A stretch of 64,000 nt of DNA from Isochrysis galbana (lineage: Eukaryota; Haptophyta; Isochrysidales; Isochrysidaceae), in NCBI GenBank assembly GCA_018136815.1, contig CM030933.1, forward strand, positions 2,839,144 to 2,903,143. Direction: 5' to 3'. How positions within the stretch are numbered: position 1 is the first letter of the stretch; every line of letters starts with the position of its first letter. The notes beneath the pieces were generated by a model. The model made no database searches. It was not told the origin of the DNA and worked only from the letters and a program-made list of their open reading frames with translations. A program made the position numbers and the translations under genes. Positions 32,120 through 42,778 of the stretch are shown here, piece after piece.

Positions 32120-35100
32120 ATGTCCGCTAGCTCCCTCTCTTCTGCGCTGCTCGCCTCAGCAGAGAGAAAAGGCCGAAGCGGCAAGAGAGCGCTCGAGTCT
32201 CTCGTGAAGAAGCACTCCAATTCTTGTGGCTCTCTTGATCTCGCGGCTCTCTCGCGGGTGGTCGAGGTGCTTTTGCCACAGACGGACCCTCGCGACGTCC
32301 TCGCGCTCTTCGAGGCGCACACTACACCCGACGCACGCTCGGTGCCTGCGAGAGCGCTCACTCACGCAATTCTCACTGCGGAAGGAGACGGGGGAAGAAC
32401 GCAGAGGGCGCCGTCGCCATCCAGGCCGCCTCAAACGCAGAGACCGCCACCGCCGCGGCATGCATGGGATGAATGGAGCGCTCCCGCGCCGGTTGGTCCG
32501 CCCGCGCCGCGTGTGGGCGATGCCGCGAGCCTCGCCAGGCGTGGCGCAGGCGCGCCCACCCACCAGCTGCCGCAGCAGCGCAGGCAATCTGGCAGAGCGA
32601 TGGGGCGGGCGGAAGCACCGGCGCCGGCGAAGGTGAGCCCGCATCTACTGTCAGAGGCTATTCGGCAGGTGCAACAGGTGCTCGACGTGCGTGCGGCTGA
32701 TGCAGCGCTCCCGCCGTCTGAGCGCATCACCCTGCACAGGTCATCCCGAGCTGCCGCCAAGCGGCAGATTGCACTCCTTCGTGCAATCCGCGCGGTCACG
32801 CCGGGAGTGACTCACGTGAGCGAAGCTGAGCTCGCGTCTGCGCTATCCGGACTTGTGCCTGACTTCCTCGCCCAGCGCGGGCACGCCGGTATGCGCGTGC
32901 TTTTCGCAGAGGCGCAGGTGCAGCACGGCATCTGGAACGCCACGCAAGGGGACATTGAGTTGGTGCTTGACCTGCTCTGCCCGCTCCCGCAATCGGCGGA
33001 TCGTCCGCCACCTCCCCCGCACCGGTTCGACGGACAGCACTCGGGCTTCGTGCCCGAACGCTTGCCGGCGCCTGCGCGCGCATCGGTACCCGGTGTCACG
33101 GCCGATTCAGCAGGCCCGAGCGGCCGGCCCGCCTTTGGGCCTCCCTTTGACCGCGAGAGTGGGCGGAAAGGTAAGCGTCACGTGGCGCCGCCGCCGCGCG
33201 AGTCCATTCCGCTCACGATCCGCTACCGCTTTGCTCAGTCGGGCGTGCATGTGCCGCCGCACTTTGACCCTCGGCTCGTCACGCGCTCAGCGCTGCCACC
33301 GCCGTTCGCGCTTCGTCGAGAGTTTGTGTACGGCTACAATGGGTTGGGCCGTCACAACCGCTCGCCCAACGTCTTTGCGCTGCCCGACGGCAGGGTGCTC
33401 TACTGCGCGGCGGCTCTCGCCATCGTGTACGACCCAGTGAGCTCCGAACAAAGCTATTATGAGGGCCACGATGACGACATCACGTGCGTCGCGCTCCATC
33501 CGGGAGGCCGCCTCGCGGTGACAGGACAGTGTGCCTCGGCCTTCTCAGGCACAGCGCCGTGGCTCACTGTATGGGACATAAATAGCAAGCAGGAGGTGAG
33601 CCGCGTTGGATGGGTGGCTGACGAGCGGGAAAATTCCACGCAAGGTCGCGCACACGCGCCTGGGGCGACGCCGCCGGCCGCACTCCCGTCGAACGCGCTC
33701 CCCGCGGCGCACGCCACTACCGTGCCACCGCCTGCTGCGTACCGCGCTTTCTATCAGCGCTCCGTGTGCGCTGTCGCCTTCTCTCCCGACGGGGCTCTAC
33801 TTATCGGCGTGGGGACCGACGACCAGCACACTATCGCCGTGTGGAACTGGCGTCGAAGAGAGCTGCTCGTGTCGTCGCCCGGTCTCGCCGCGAGGCCTCC
33901 CGGAGTGCACCAGATTGCAGTGGCGCCGGCAGCTCCTCCAGGCGGCAACTTGGTGCTGGTTTCTGTTGGGTTGGCGGCACAGCCCAAGTTTTGGACCCTC
34001 TCACCGCCGAGGAGGCCGCCGACAGGCGCCAAGCGCCGGCTTTCAGCGGCAGCTGCTGCCACGATCAGCGGGTTGCAGGACCAGCCTTTCTGGGCCCTCA
34101 AGGCGCAGCTAGGACGGATCGGCGCCAAGGAGGGCGAGCTGCCCAAATCGCTCTCTTGCGTCACCTTTGGCGGAACGGCCTTCGCATCTCCGAGTGGCGC
34201 TCCGCACGGCCTCATCTTCATAGGCGGCGGCGGCGGACGCATCTTCGTCTTTGACTACCCTAACAGCCCTGCAGCCCTGCATGTCATACGAGACGCCCAC
34301 TCAGGTGTCGCGGTCACCGCGCTCGCAGCCGCCGATGGCGGCATCGTGTCTGGTGGTGCTGACGGACGCATCCTCTTTTGGGCGCCTGCGCCGGCCGGTA
34401 GGGATGCGGCTGGGAGGGAGCGCCTGGCGCACATGATTCAGAAGCCAGCGCACGCCTATGTGATTGGCTACCCGGCAGTTACAAAAGCGCCCGGTGCTCC
34501 CGTGCTCAAAGGGGAGCGCAAGGTGCACAAACCCGGTAAGGATGCCACGGCCGTCTCTGCAGCCACTGCGCTCGCCTCATCGCTTGTTGGAGGCGCCGGC
34601 GCAGTGCGCTCGCTAGCCATCATGCCCAAAGCGATGTCGTTTGTCGGCGCTCCTGCTGCCTTTCCAGATGCTACCAATCCTCCGAACGCTGAGGGGGCGC
34701 GCGCCGTGGAGGGCCGTGGACGGGTGGTTGATGAGGCAGGGACCGCGAGAGAGGAACGGAGGGGCGTGCGCTTTGCCGATGCGACTGACAACGTAGGAGG
34801 CGCGCCTAGAGCGCTTGCCGCGTCCACAACCACAGGGGTGGATAGTCGGCTGTCAGGTGTGACATTGCCTCGACTACTCGTTGGTACAGCGCGTTGCAGC
34901 TTATGGATCTGTGCTCCGCCTCGGACGGGCAAGGACGCCGCACCTAATGGCTCAAGCCAGGAACTCACTGCAGGCCATTTTGCAGATGCGCTCGCCGTTG
35001 AGGCCCATCCGTTGCGCCCGGACGTTTGGGCGAGCGCTGGGTCGGATCGGCAGCTACTCCTGTGGAAGCGCGGGCCACGACGAACTCCAGTTCAGCGCGC

Positions 35101-35980
35101 AGAGCTCTCGACCGGCGCCGCCTGCCTTGCGTTTGCGCCGGATGGGAGTCTCATTGCCGCGGGCCTGCTCGACGGCACTATCGCCTTGATCAAGCCGACC
35201 TCACTCGATTACCCAGCTACAGAGGCGGCGATTGTCTCGCGCGCGGAGACGGCGACACCGCAGCGCGATGCACGTGGTGCACTATGTGACATCAAATTCT
35301 CGCCGGGTAGTGGGGCACACGGCGGCCTCCTCGCGACCGCCGGTCACGATCGCGTTATCGACGTCTACCGAATCGACCCGGAGGGAGGAGGGAAGGTGGG
35401 TGTCTTGTTGCATCAAGTGGCGTGCTGTCGAGGTCACACTAGTACGGTAACGCACCTCGACTGGTCCACGGACGGCTCGATGCTCATGTCTAATTGCTCT
35501 GCGAAGGAGATCTTGTTTTGGGCCATGCCCGCGGGCAAGCGAATGGTGTCGCACTCCCCGAGCATCGCCGCAGCCACATGGGCCTCATGGACGTGCGTCC
35601 TAGGCTTTCCAGCCATAGGAATCTGGCCGGATGGATCCGACGGTTCAGATGTCAACGCGGCACACCGCTCTAGCGATGGCAGCTTGTTGCTCACTGCGGA
35701 CGACTTTGGCATGGTCAAGCTCTTCAACTGCCCCTGCGTCGTTGAGGATGCGCCATATAGGAGTGCCGCCGGCCACTGTTCGCATGTTTCGTGCGGACGC
35801 TTCTTGACCGGGGATAAGGCTGCTGTCTCGTCTGGGGGCAGCGACCGAACTATTATGCTCTGGCGGCTAGAGCCGGAGTTGGACGAGGGAAGGGACGCCT
35901 TTCGGCAAGAGTCTCTCCCGATCAACCGTGCGGCATGGCGTAGCAATGGCTATGGACAAGCCAGCAATCCCTTGCGCTGA
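32120..35980 (+). CDS. EML-family WD40 protein with HELP motif
   Basis: 1286 aa in one exon. EML proteins are tubulin-binding WD40 double propellers. Residues 15-90 form a helix-rich start that could be an EF-hand-type or dimerisation region (LVKKHSNSCGSLDLAALSR). A Pro/Ala-rich linker follows. The HELP-type motif is at about 400-440 (REFVYGYNGLGRHNRSPNV, LPDGRVLYCAAALAIVYD), then blades start with GHDDDITCVALHPGGRLAVT. Further blades include SVCAVAFSPDGALL, VTALAAADGGIVSGGADGRI, ASAGSDRQLLLWK, CLAFAPDGSLIAAGLLDGTI, GGLLATAGHDRVIDVYRI, STVTHLDWSTDGSMLMSN and, at the end, AVSSGGSDRTIMLWR. The start at 32120 is the first Met in frame. No intron is needed. The upstream GA/poly-G DNA may contain its promoter. 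Confidence 0.9.
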   Translation: MSASSLSSALLASAERKGRSGKRALESLVKKHSNSCGSLDLAALSRVVEVLLPQTDPRDVLALFEAHTTPDARSVPARALTHAILTAEGDGGRTQRAPSPSRPPQTQRPPPPRHAWDEWSAPAPVGPPAPRVGDAASLARRGAGAPTHQLPQQRRQSGRAMGRAEAPAPAKVSPHLLSEAIRQVQQVLDVRAADAALPPSERITLHRSSRAAAKRQIALLRAIRAVTPGVTHVSEAELASALSGLVPDFLAQRGHAGMRVLFAEAQVQHGIWNATQGDIELVLDLLCPLPQSADRPPPPPHRFDGQHSGFVPERLPAPARASVPGVTADSAGPSGRPAFGPPFDRESGRKGKRHVAPPPRESIPLTIRYRFAQSGVHVPPHFDPRLVTRSALPPPFALRREFVYGYNGLGRHNRSPNVFALPDGRVLYCAAALAIVYDPVSSEQSYYEGHDDDITCVALHPGGRLAVTGQCASAFSGTAPWLTVWDINSKQEVSRVGWVADERENSTQGRAHAPGATPPAALPSNALPAAHATTVPPPAAYRAFYQRSVCAVAFSPDGALLIGVGTDDQHTIAVWNWRRRELLVSSPGLAARPPGVHQIAVAPAAPPGGNLVLVSVGLAAQPKFWTLSPPRRPPTGAKRRLSAAAAATISGLQDQPFWALKAQLGRIGAKEGELPKSLSCVTFGGTAFASPSGAPHGLIFIGGGGGRIFVFDYPNSPAALHVIRDAHSGVAVTALAAADGGIVSGGADGRILFWAPAPAGRDAAGRERLAHMIQKPAHAYVIGYPAVTKAPGAPVLKGERKVHKPGKDATAVSAATALASSLVGGAGAVRSLAIMPKAMSFVGAPAAFPDATNPPNAEGARAVEGRGRVVDEAGTAREERRGVRFADATDNVGGAPRALAASTTTGVDSRLSGVTLPRLLVGTARCSLWICAPPRTGKDAAPNGSSQELTAGHFADALAVEAHPLRPDVWASAGSDRQLLLWKRGPRRTPVQRAELSTGAACLAFAPDGSLIAAGLLDGTIALIKPTSLDYPATEAAIVSRAETATPQRDARGALCDIKFSPGSGAHGGLLATAGHDRVIDVYRIDPEGGGKVGVLLHQVACCRGHTSTVTHLDWSTDGSMLMSNCSAKEILFWAMPAGKRMVSHSPSIAAATWASWTCVLGFPAIGIWPDGSDGSDVNAAHRSSDGSLLLTADDFGMVKLFNCPCVVEDAPYRSAAGHCSHVSCGRFLTGDKAAVSSGGSDRTIMLWRLEPELDEGRDAFRQESLPINRAAWRSNGYGQASNPLR

Positions 35981-36307
35981 CACGGCGAATGATGGGAGGT
36001 GTACGTCGCACAATTCAACGTCCGCCCAACGGATCGCAAAAGTCGTATGCTAGCCGAATGCGTCCGCCACACGTCCTTTCCTCTCGGCGTGTGGCGAAGA
36101 TATTCGACGTGAAGTGGCTGGTGATCGACTACGTGTACGACGGGAAATAAGAATTCGGGTCGTTGGCGAATGAGGTACACACAACGCAAGAACTTAGTGC
36201 AAGGAGTACATATTTGGCAGCATTATTGAGCTTGCGGCGAGCAAGCAAAAGCAAAGGTCGGGTTGCCTTTATTTATTCGGTAAAGTGAGGCTAAAGTAGA
36301 ATTGTTC
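35981..36307. other. 3' flank of the EML gene
   Basis: No feature recognised; presumably contains the 3' UTR. Confidence 0.4.
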
Positions 36308-36534
36308 ACCCCGCTTTGATTCCCTCACGCGCGCAATCCTCCTATTCTCCCAAAATAGACCTCCATGGGCCGGACAAGGCGGGGGAGTCACTCACCGACG
36401 CCATGGATTTTCGTGGGGTAGAGGGGGTTCGCGGGGGGGGGGGGGGGGAGGGGGGCAGGTAAGGGGGGTCCCTGGGGAATCCTTGGACACCCAGGAGGGA
36501 TGGAAAATAGTTGTTAAAAAGCGTGAGTGACCGG
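36308..36534 (+). repeat. Solo tail of the composite repeat
   Basis: Almost identical to 23870-24093: cgctttgattccctcacgcg, agtcactcaccgacgccatgg, a poly-G tract, aatccttggacacccagg and the edge gcgtgagtgaccgg. No array precedes it. Confidence 0.85.
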
Positions 36535-37051
36535 TTTAATAAGGCCCCTTGGCCCCTTCCTTACCCGCAACATCGGTGTTGGGGGGTCGACCTGTGTACG
36601 TGTACACTACACACTACTTCACTACTTCGGGTCTCGCGCTAGGGGGAGGGGTGGGGCAGGCCTTTTGAGTTGGGTTAAAAAAAACATCTGAAGATTCTGG
36701 GCTAACACCTACTATATCTATATCTAGGTAATTCTACCCCTCGCTCCTCGGCTCCTCGGCGCCATCGCGAGGCGCGGCAGTCGGCTCCGACTCATCCAGA
36801 GCGTTGAATTGTTCTTTTCGGGAAGCCACAACTTCTGTAAGGCTTGGCGGCCGTTTTCTCCGTGACGCGCGCGACTGTGGGCGAGGGGGTCAATTGGCAG
36901 ACGTCGCCTTTCAAGGCATGGGCTAAATGAAAAGTACCATCCACTGCGTTTGACTCTGACTGAGCACTGAGCATCTGACGACGAGTGGGGTTTAACGATA
37001 GTTGGACGTCCCTGCAAGAGAGAGGGGGCGGGGGGGGGGGGGCTGGTTGCG
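36535..37051. other. No gene recognised
   Basis: Upstream flank of the GT32-like gene. A poly-G run is at about 37028-37042. An upstream first exon of that gene might lie here but no boundary is clear. Confidence 0.35.
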
Positions 37052-37855
37052 ATGGCGCACTGCCCGTCCACATCCACACACTGCGCCCCGGCTCTACGCA
37101 GCACTGCGCCGGGCGTGCGCGGGGTTCCCCGGCTGATTCACCAGACCTGGCCCACCTCCAACCTCTCCACCTACTGCGACGGGCTCGGAGAGCTCTCTTC
37201 CACTTCGTGGAGAGCCGCTTACCCACAGTGGAGATACGTTCTCTGGACGGATCAGAAGCTTCTCGGGCTTCTTGCGCTGCCCAAGTACCGCAAGTACCAC
37301 GCTACGTGGGTGAATCTCGGCCAAGGTGGGCCCCTGCGCGCCGCGCACATTATGCGTATCGACTTTCTAAGGTACCTGCTCCTGCTTGAGCACGGAGGCA
37401 TCTATGCCGACCTTGACTTTATTGCCAAGGCACCGATCCCCGACGCCTACCTTCGGACGGGACTCGTGCTGTACAAGACACCGCGGCGGAATCGAACCTG
37501 GACCGTCGGCCAGGCCTTTCTGGCGGTGGCGCCCCACCACCCTGTTCTGCACGCCCTCGTTGAGAGCATCCACAGATGCGCCCTTGCTTCCCAGCTGTCA
37601 TTCTTAGGCCGACCGCCGCCTGTTGGCCACAACCCCGCGGCATGTTCGAGGATTGGTGCCGACAAACCCCTAGGAGCACTTCATATCACAGGACCAGAGG
37701 CCCTTACACGCCAAATGAGCAGAATGCCGCAGTACCATTTTGCGGGTCCCTGTGCGCTGCATGCACCAGTGTACGCGACGAGAACGTGTCAACATGGCAG
37801 GTATGCTGCTGAGGTCCACATTGTCCAGCCGGGTGTTCGCAATGGCTTTGACTGA
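37052..37855 (+). CDS. GT32-like glycosyltransferase with DXD motif
   Basis: 267 aa. Motifs of the Gly_transf_sug / OCH1-like family appear in order: GVPRLIHQTWPTSNL, WRAAYPQWRYVLWTDQK, AHIMRIDFLRYLLLLEHGG and the metal-binding IYADLDF motif, then FLAVAPHHPVLHALVESI and a C-terminal NGFD. Members transfer mannose or related sugars onto lipids or N-glycans in the Golgi. No signal anchor is seen at the current N-terminus (MAHCPSTSTHCAP), so the true first exon with a membrane anchor may be upstream, or the start is truncated. Two G-runs precede the ATG. Confidence 0.82.
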   Translation: MAHCPSTSTHCAPALRSTAPGVRGVPRLIHQTWPTSNLSTYCDGLGELSSTSWRAAYPQWRYVLWTDQKLLGLLALPKYRKYHATWVNLGQGGPLRAAHIMRIDFLRYLLLLEHGGIYADLDFIAKAPIPDAYLRTGLVLYKTPRRNRTWTVGQAFLAVAPHHPVLHALVESIHRCALASQLSFLGRPPPVGHNPAACSRIGADKPLGALHITGPEALTRQMSRMPQYHFAGPCALHAPVYATRTCQHGRYAAEVHIVQPGVRNGFD

Positions 37856-39049
37856 TGTGCCGTCTGACCTCGTATTGCACACATGCTCATGCAGGTATGC
37901 ACTTTTGGGTGAGAATGCCATGGGCTCCGAGGTGACAGGTAGCCATGGCCAGTTTGCGAACCATATGCAGAAGCGGCAATGGTTGAACGGTCTGCACGCC
38001 TTCCATGGCTGTTCAGGTCAAAGGCCTGCGTCCCCCGTGCAACGCTGTGCTCAACTGCACTCGATGACAAATATCAGCCGCTTACCTACGCAGCAGCAGT
38101 GTCGGGGCGGGGGACGAGACGAGAAAGCATCACTTTGCAAAAACCACTTTGTAGTGGATGGTACATCAACAAACGGCACCGCGTTGCAGTTCTGCAGTTG
38201 GGTGGTAACCGAAGGCCAGCAGCAGCGTAGCGAGTGCAGACCTAAGGGAATGAATGTCCTGTGCCCAACACTGAGGCTTGCAATTTGAGCCTTTGCTCAC
38301 TGTCTTGCTATTTCAGCCAGAGCGTCGCCGTTGTTTTCGAATATATTGGCCATGACATACTCATGCATGGGCGAGCAAATACAAAGTAGGGTCGGTACCA
38401 ACCAGTGTCAAAATAATCTTCAAGGGCCTTATAAGGCCCTTGCCGATCTGACGAACACACCACCTAATGGTCTCAGGGCCGGGCTAGAGCCATTACAGCG
38501 CTTTTGCGCGGAAGTTTGCGTTGAAGGTGCTAAAACAGCCTTGCCCGTGTTCCGTGCAGGGACCCCGGGTGATTAGGGCCTTACCGGTTCGGTAATGCCA
38601 TTATGCTACGAATAGGGCCTTGTAAGAGTTTCACGAGCTGCTTTGCGAAATTTGGGGGACGTCTCAGCGCGGAGAAATTTCGAGAAATTTGGGGAAGGGA
38701 AACTGTGAAAAAAGTAACTTTCACAAGCAACTTGTTTGTGCGAAAATTCGTTGGTGCATAAAGTTCGAAAAGTATCAATTAAGTTTGTTCTTGGTTGACC
38801 CATGGGAGGACACGAGCCCCCCCCCCCTCCCCCCTCTCCACTCCTCCCTTGCTGTGGGGAAGAAAAACCACCCACTCCCTGGCCACGCACGATGGCATGT
38901 CAGGGCTTGCATGCACAGCTGACCCACGCTCACCCTGACAAGCAAGCTTGCTTGCTTCAGTCGCCCTCGCCCTGGCCCTGGCCCGTCGTGGCCAGCAAAT
39001 CGCTCCAACTCCCCCTTCCCCCCCTGGTCGACTAGCAGACAGGTGCAGC
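37856..39049. other. No gene recognised
   Basis: The 3' flank of the glycosyltransferase, then AT-richer unassigned DNA. A poly-C run lies at 38820-38828. Some of 38880-39049 may be the diverged upstream part of the tail repeat. Confidence 0.4.
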
Positions 39050-39506
39050 GTGGGGCCCCAAGAGGTTTAGGAGCGCTAGCGAGGGAGAGGCAGGGGAGGC
39101 CAGGGCCCAACCATCGAGCGTGCGACCCAGCAGAGACCTCCCACATTCCTTCCTTGCGAGACGCCTGAGCTTGGGCTCCTCGCTCCTCACCAGCTGGCAG
39201 CCATTGCGAGGCCGACAGCCGGCGATCGGCCGACGCGGAACCTCCGCGTTTGTTATGGGGACTCGCCCGACATTCACTGCTTTAATTCACCCACGCGCAC
39301 GATCCTCTCCCATTCTCCCAAAATAATCTTCCATGGGCCGGACAAGGCGTGGGAGTCACTCACCGACGCCATGGATTTTCGTGGGGCAGAGGCAGAGGGG
39401 ATTCGGGGGGGAGGGGGTCTGGGGGGGCAGGTAATGGGGGGCCCTGGGGAATCCTTGGATACCCAGGAGGGGTGGAAAACAGTGGTTAAAAAGCGTGAGT
39501 GACCGG
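39050..39506 (+). repeat. Longer solo tail of the composite repeat
   Basis: Includes a region shared with 23715-24093: gcgtgcgacccagcagagac, tcaccagctggcagccattg, the cgcggaacctccgcg hairpin, the accgacgccatgg block and cacccagg, ending gcgtgagtgaccgg at 39506. It lacks the satellite and the 172-codon ORF. Confidence 0.8.
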
Positions 39507-39884
39507 CCTACGTATGGGTGCCTCATTCCTCATTCATGCCCTCTTTCGCTTTCGCTCTGTTTCTGCTTTGATCAAGGTGAAGGAATGGGATGCCAGCGCC
39601 AGGAGAGGAGGGCAGCGACGCCTGCAATCGCCGCAGCTAGTCTGTTACGGCAGGGAAATAAGCGTCCTCGGCTCGAGTGTGACAGGAAATCCGAATAAGA
39701 ATATACTCACTGACATGACATAGATGCAATGCAATATGGCACAAAACTACAAGTTAAGCTTTTGAGATTCGCGATCGGCCTGAGAAGAGCACTTGCAATT
39801 CCGCCCCAAATCATGCTACCAGTCAAGGGGATCTGACCTCAGCAATGAAAGGAGATGCTACTACTCCAGGTGGTTGACCTACCA
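39507..39884. other. No gene recognised
   Basis: Unassigned; contains the 3' flank of the lumen protein gene on the reverse strand. Confidence 0.35.
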
Positions 39885-40406
39885 CTATTCCAATGTGGTG
39901 AACGCAACACCATGGGCAGGCTTCCCATCGACGTCGATGGCCTTAGCCTTGGACCGGCCAGATGCAATTAGTTTACCGCTGGGGCTCAGGATATCGGCGC
40001 GTACGTACAAGTCTTCTTTCTCCCACAAGAAGTCCGCTACGCCTTCGCGCAGGTTGGAGCGCTTGATCGCAAAAGGAAGCGGGAGCTTTGATCCCTCCGG
40101 CAAAGGCAGCGTCATGGTGGCAAGCGGTCCCTTGGTATTGCGTCCAACCACGCGCATCGTGATGACCGCTGACCCATCCGCCGGAAGCGGCACCGGGGCG
40201 CTCGCCTGCAGCACCCCGTGCATCACATCTCCCATTTCACTCACTCCCGTCGGCTGCATGAGGTCTTCCGTAGCACGTGCAACATTGGGGAGCAGCAGCG
40301 CACCGGCAAGGATGGCGCGTCGCGAGAGCTGTGGCTGCAAGACAGCCGCTCGCTGCGCTGGCAGCACCGCCGAGCTGCAAGCGAGCAGGAAGGTGGCGGC
40401 TAGCAT
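39885..40406 (-). CDS. Predicted thylakoid-lumen protein, YbaY-like domain (tentative)
   Basis: 173 aa, one exon. The N-terminus is bipartite: a signal-like MLAATFLLACSSAVLPA, then a transit-like stretch, and a twin-arginine lumen signal SRRAILAGALLLPNVARA that ends in an A-x-A-type cleavage site. Such three-part targeting fits import into the thylakoid lumen of a complex plastid. The mature part (about 125 aa) contains ITMRVVGRNTKGPLATMTL and PLPFAIKRSNL, then EDLYVRADILSPSGKLIASG. This arrangement recalls the YbaY/YscW-type beta-sandwich lipoprotein family, a weak call. A partner complex cannot be inferred. Confidence 0.75.
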   Translation of the reverse strand: MLAATFLLACSSAVLPAQRAAVLQPQLSRRAILAGALLLPNVARATEDLMQPTGVSEMGDVMHGVLQASAPVPLPADGSAVITMRVVGRNTKGPLATMTLPLPEGSKLPLPFAIKRSNLREGVADFLWEKEDLYVRADILSPSGKLIASGRSKAKAIDVDGKPAHGVAFTTLE

Positions 40407-40747
40407 CGCGTGGGGTGAGGCGGCGGCGGGGGGTGGCAGTGGAAGAAGAGGAGCTCCAGCTCGGCGAGAGACGAGGCGCGGCGAGAGAAGTGGAGCTGTC
40501 AGTTCAGAGATTCTTTTCTAAAGTCTCTCCCTGATCTCTTATCCCTAGCTTTTCTGGAAGGGGGGGGGGGGGGGGGGGGCGTTTCAGGAACTGGCGGAGA
40601 ACTGGCGGGGCGAGGCCGCGAGGCGCTGCGCCTTGGCGTCGCTCTGTGCCACGCAGAGAAGAGAGAAGGGGGGGGGGGGGGGGGGGGGCATGGGTGGGCC
40701 CAGGAAGGCGAGAAGACCCAGAGCATGAAGCAAAGCACCCAGACTTC
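40407..40747. repeat. Poly-G tracts between two genes
   Basis: Two G-runs (40560-40579 and 40669-40688) in GC-rich DNA. It is the upstream side of the lumen gene and the downstream side of the coiled-coil fragment. Confidence 0.7.
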
Positions 40748-41235
40748 CTATCGCTCCTCGCGAACCCCCTCGTGGAGAGGCTGGGCAGCGATCTGGACTT
40801 GGAATTCATGACCCCCATCGACGCCAGCGTTCACCTCTAGCGCGGTGAGATCTACCTCGGTCGAGAAGTGGCCCTCTTTGAGGAAGTACTCTTTAGCTGG
40901 TTTGGCAATTGCCTCGTACCGGGTGCGCAGCTCCTCGAGGAGCTTGAGCTGCTCCTGCAGCGACTCAACGAGAGTATCTCGGCGGCCTGGCTGGTTTGCT
41001 TGCCGCTCCATTTCGCATTTCGCCCACGATGTGCTGCCGAAACGCTTCTTCTAGACCTCGCGCCTTCTCTTGTGCGAGCCTCGCAGCCTCGCACGTCGCA
41101 CGCCGCCTTTCCAGGTTGGCCCCGGCAAGTGTTCGTTGCCCTGCGCCGCGCCGCCGCCGGAAATTTTTTACCAGAGCATCCTTCTCCTCTAGCTCTCTCT
41201 TCAGTCCGCCGATACGCGAGTACGCGAGCTACCAG
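40748..41235 (-). pseudogene. Truncated coiled-coil gene, cut by a composite-repeat head
   Basis: Reverse strand. One frame, about 41230-40990, reads YSRIGGLKRELEEKDALVKN and later EKARGLEEAFRQHIVGEM. Another frame, 41011-40748, starts MERQANQPGRRD and reads LQEQLKLLEELRTRYEAIAK, ending GVREER. Both are heptad-like coiled coil, and they could join through a short intron or frameshift near 41010. Upstream the sequence stops exactly where the head of a composite repeat begins (41236). No family is recognised. Confidence 0.35.
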
Positions 41236-41520
41236 CCCGGTCACTCACTAGGTAGGGGGGTACCGCGTCGAAATCGGCCACGCCCCCGGATTCAACACTA
41301 ATGTCCTGGTGCCGAGATGCACGCGAGTACCCAACTTTGAGCCGTCACCGGGCGCGCTGCCGGCTTTTTGGGGGTTGATCCAGTTGTATTGTATGACGTA
41401 TGACCCACCAAGCACCATACTGACAAATGACACCCTTGGCTACGCCAATCGCCGCATCTGCCCGTGCGCACCGCGTCGAAATCGGCCACGCCCCCGGATT
41501 CAACGCTGGTGTGCTCGGCC
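41236..41520 (+). repeat. Truncated composite repeat: edge plus about 1.3 satellite units
   Basis: Begins cccggtcactcactaggta at 41236, then goes into gtcgaaatcggccacgcccc and satellite sequence with aactttgagccgtcaccgg and gttgatccagttgtattg, a diverged form of the 61798 array. The head seen at 18398 and 61397 is largely missing and there is no tail, so this copy is a remnant. Confidence 0.75.
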
Positions 41521-42196
41521 GCAAGTCGGTGCCGGTGCGCTCGAGGATGACCGAGGTGAGTTGACTAGCAAGATTGCAGCTGGAGTCCGAGCGAAGTTGC
41601 CTTGGTACTGATCGCTGACAGATCGCCTTCTGATCGTCGTCCGTCGTCGTCTGGCCGGAGTGTTTGGGTTTGATTTTAGTCGAGTTACGTGAGAAAGTCG
41701 TGGGGCGAGTGTCGGAGTGTTTTCCTGGGTGTCTCTGTCCGTCGTCCTGTCGTCAGCCGTCATCCGTCGCTTTCGCTCTCGTCGCTCTCGCTCTCGTAAC
41801 ACGCATACCCTACAATCTCTCCTCGCCTCGCCAGCCCCTGCCAACACAGCCCTCCTCTCACTCGCCCTCGCCTCTCGCCGCTCGCTCGATGTCGCTCTCG
41901 CCGCCGTCCTCGCCCTCGCCTAAGGCTGTGAATAGGTTGAGATTTGGTCTACTATAGTCGAACCTAGTAGTGGAAAATTGCTACTATGTTACATAGTAGT
42001 AGCGCACCGGTTCTACTATGTTACATAGTAGTAGTGCATTTCGGGCTCTTTGGTACTATAGTACTGTAGTTAATAGTTAATATAGTACCAAACAAAGGTA
42101 TACCGGGGGGGGCCTTTTGGCAAGTGGCTCTGTGGTGGGTGGCGTGAGCGCGGGGGAGAGGGGGAGCGAGAGGGGGAGCGAGAGAGAGGGAGAGGG
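41521..42196. other. Unassigned, with palindromic repeats
   Basis: No gene. Two copies of ctactatgttacatagtagta (41977-41997, 42012-42032) and a ttggtactata / tatagtaccaa inverted pair at about 42050-42090. GA-rich from 42150. Confidence 0.55.
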
Positions 42197-42289
42197 AGAG
42201 GAAGTCGCGTTCCGTCAAAAGAGGACCACAATCTGTTTTCTTTTTAGTTATGAACAATAGTGGTACAAAACAAAGCTGTGCATAGAAAC

Positions 42290-42600
42290 TTTTTTTAACA
42301 TAAAGTCGCCGTATACGAGATGTTTCGTTTACGCAGCACATGTGATTACTTGCAATCATTGAGCACGCCGTGCGTATGCGCATCGACTTCCCCCTCGCGA
42401 GGGCGCCGTGCGTGCGCATAGAAACTTTTTTCCCTAAGGCCCACATTAACGTAAAGTAGCCATATACGAGACGTTTCGTTTGCGCAGCACGTGTGATTGC
42501 TTGCAATCATTGTGCACGCCGTGCGCATGCACATCGGCTTCCCCCCCCGCGGGGCGCCGTGCGTGCGCATAGCAGATGCTTGCGCACAGACGTGTAGCAG
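42290..42600. repeat. Two tandem units of about 150 bp
   Basis: A unit containing atacgagatgtttcgttta, gcagcacatgtgattact and cacgccgtgcg, repeated once with small changes. A related segment in reverse orientation is inside the element at 43690-43960. Confidence 0.7.
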
Positions 42601-42778
42601 AGGAGCCCATCGTCTAGATGATGTGTGTGTGACTATAATGGGGGGACCCTCTTCGGAGGGGTGAACTCCCTCCAGTGTGACTGAAATCTAGTTGTGGAAT
42701 GCCTAGGTGTTTCGTGACGGTTTTTTTCTTTTTGGTCTAATACCCAGCTACGCGTGCTGAGTTTTCATCTTCTTCATT

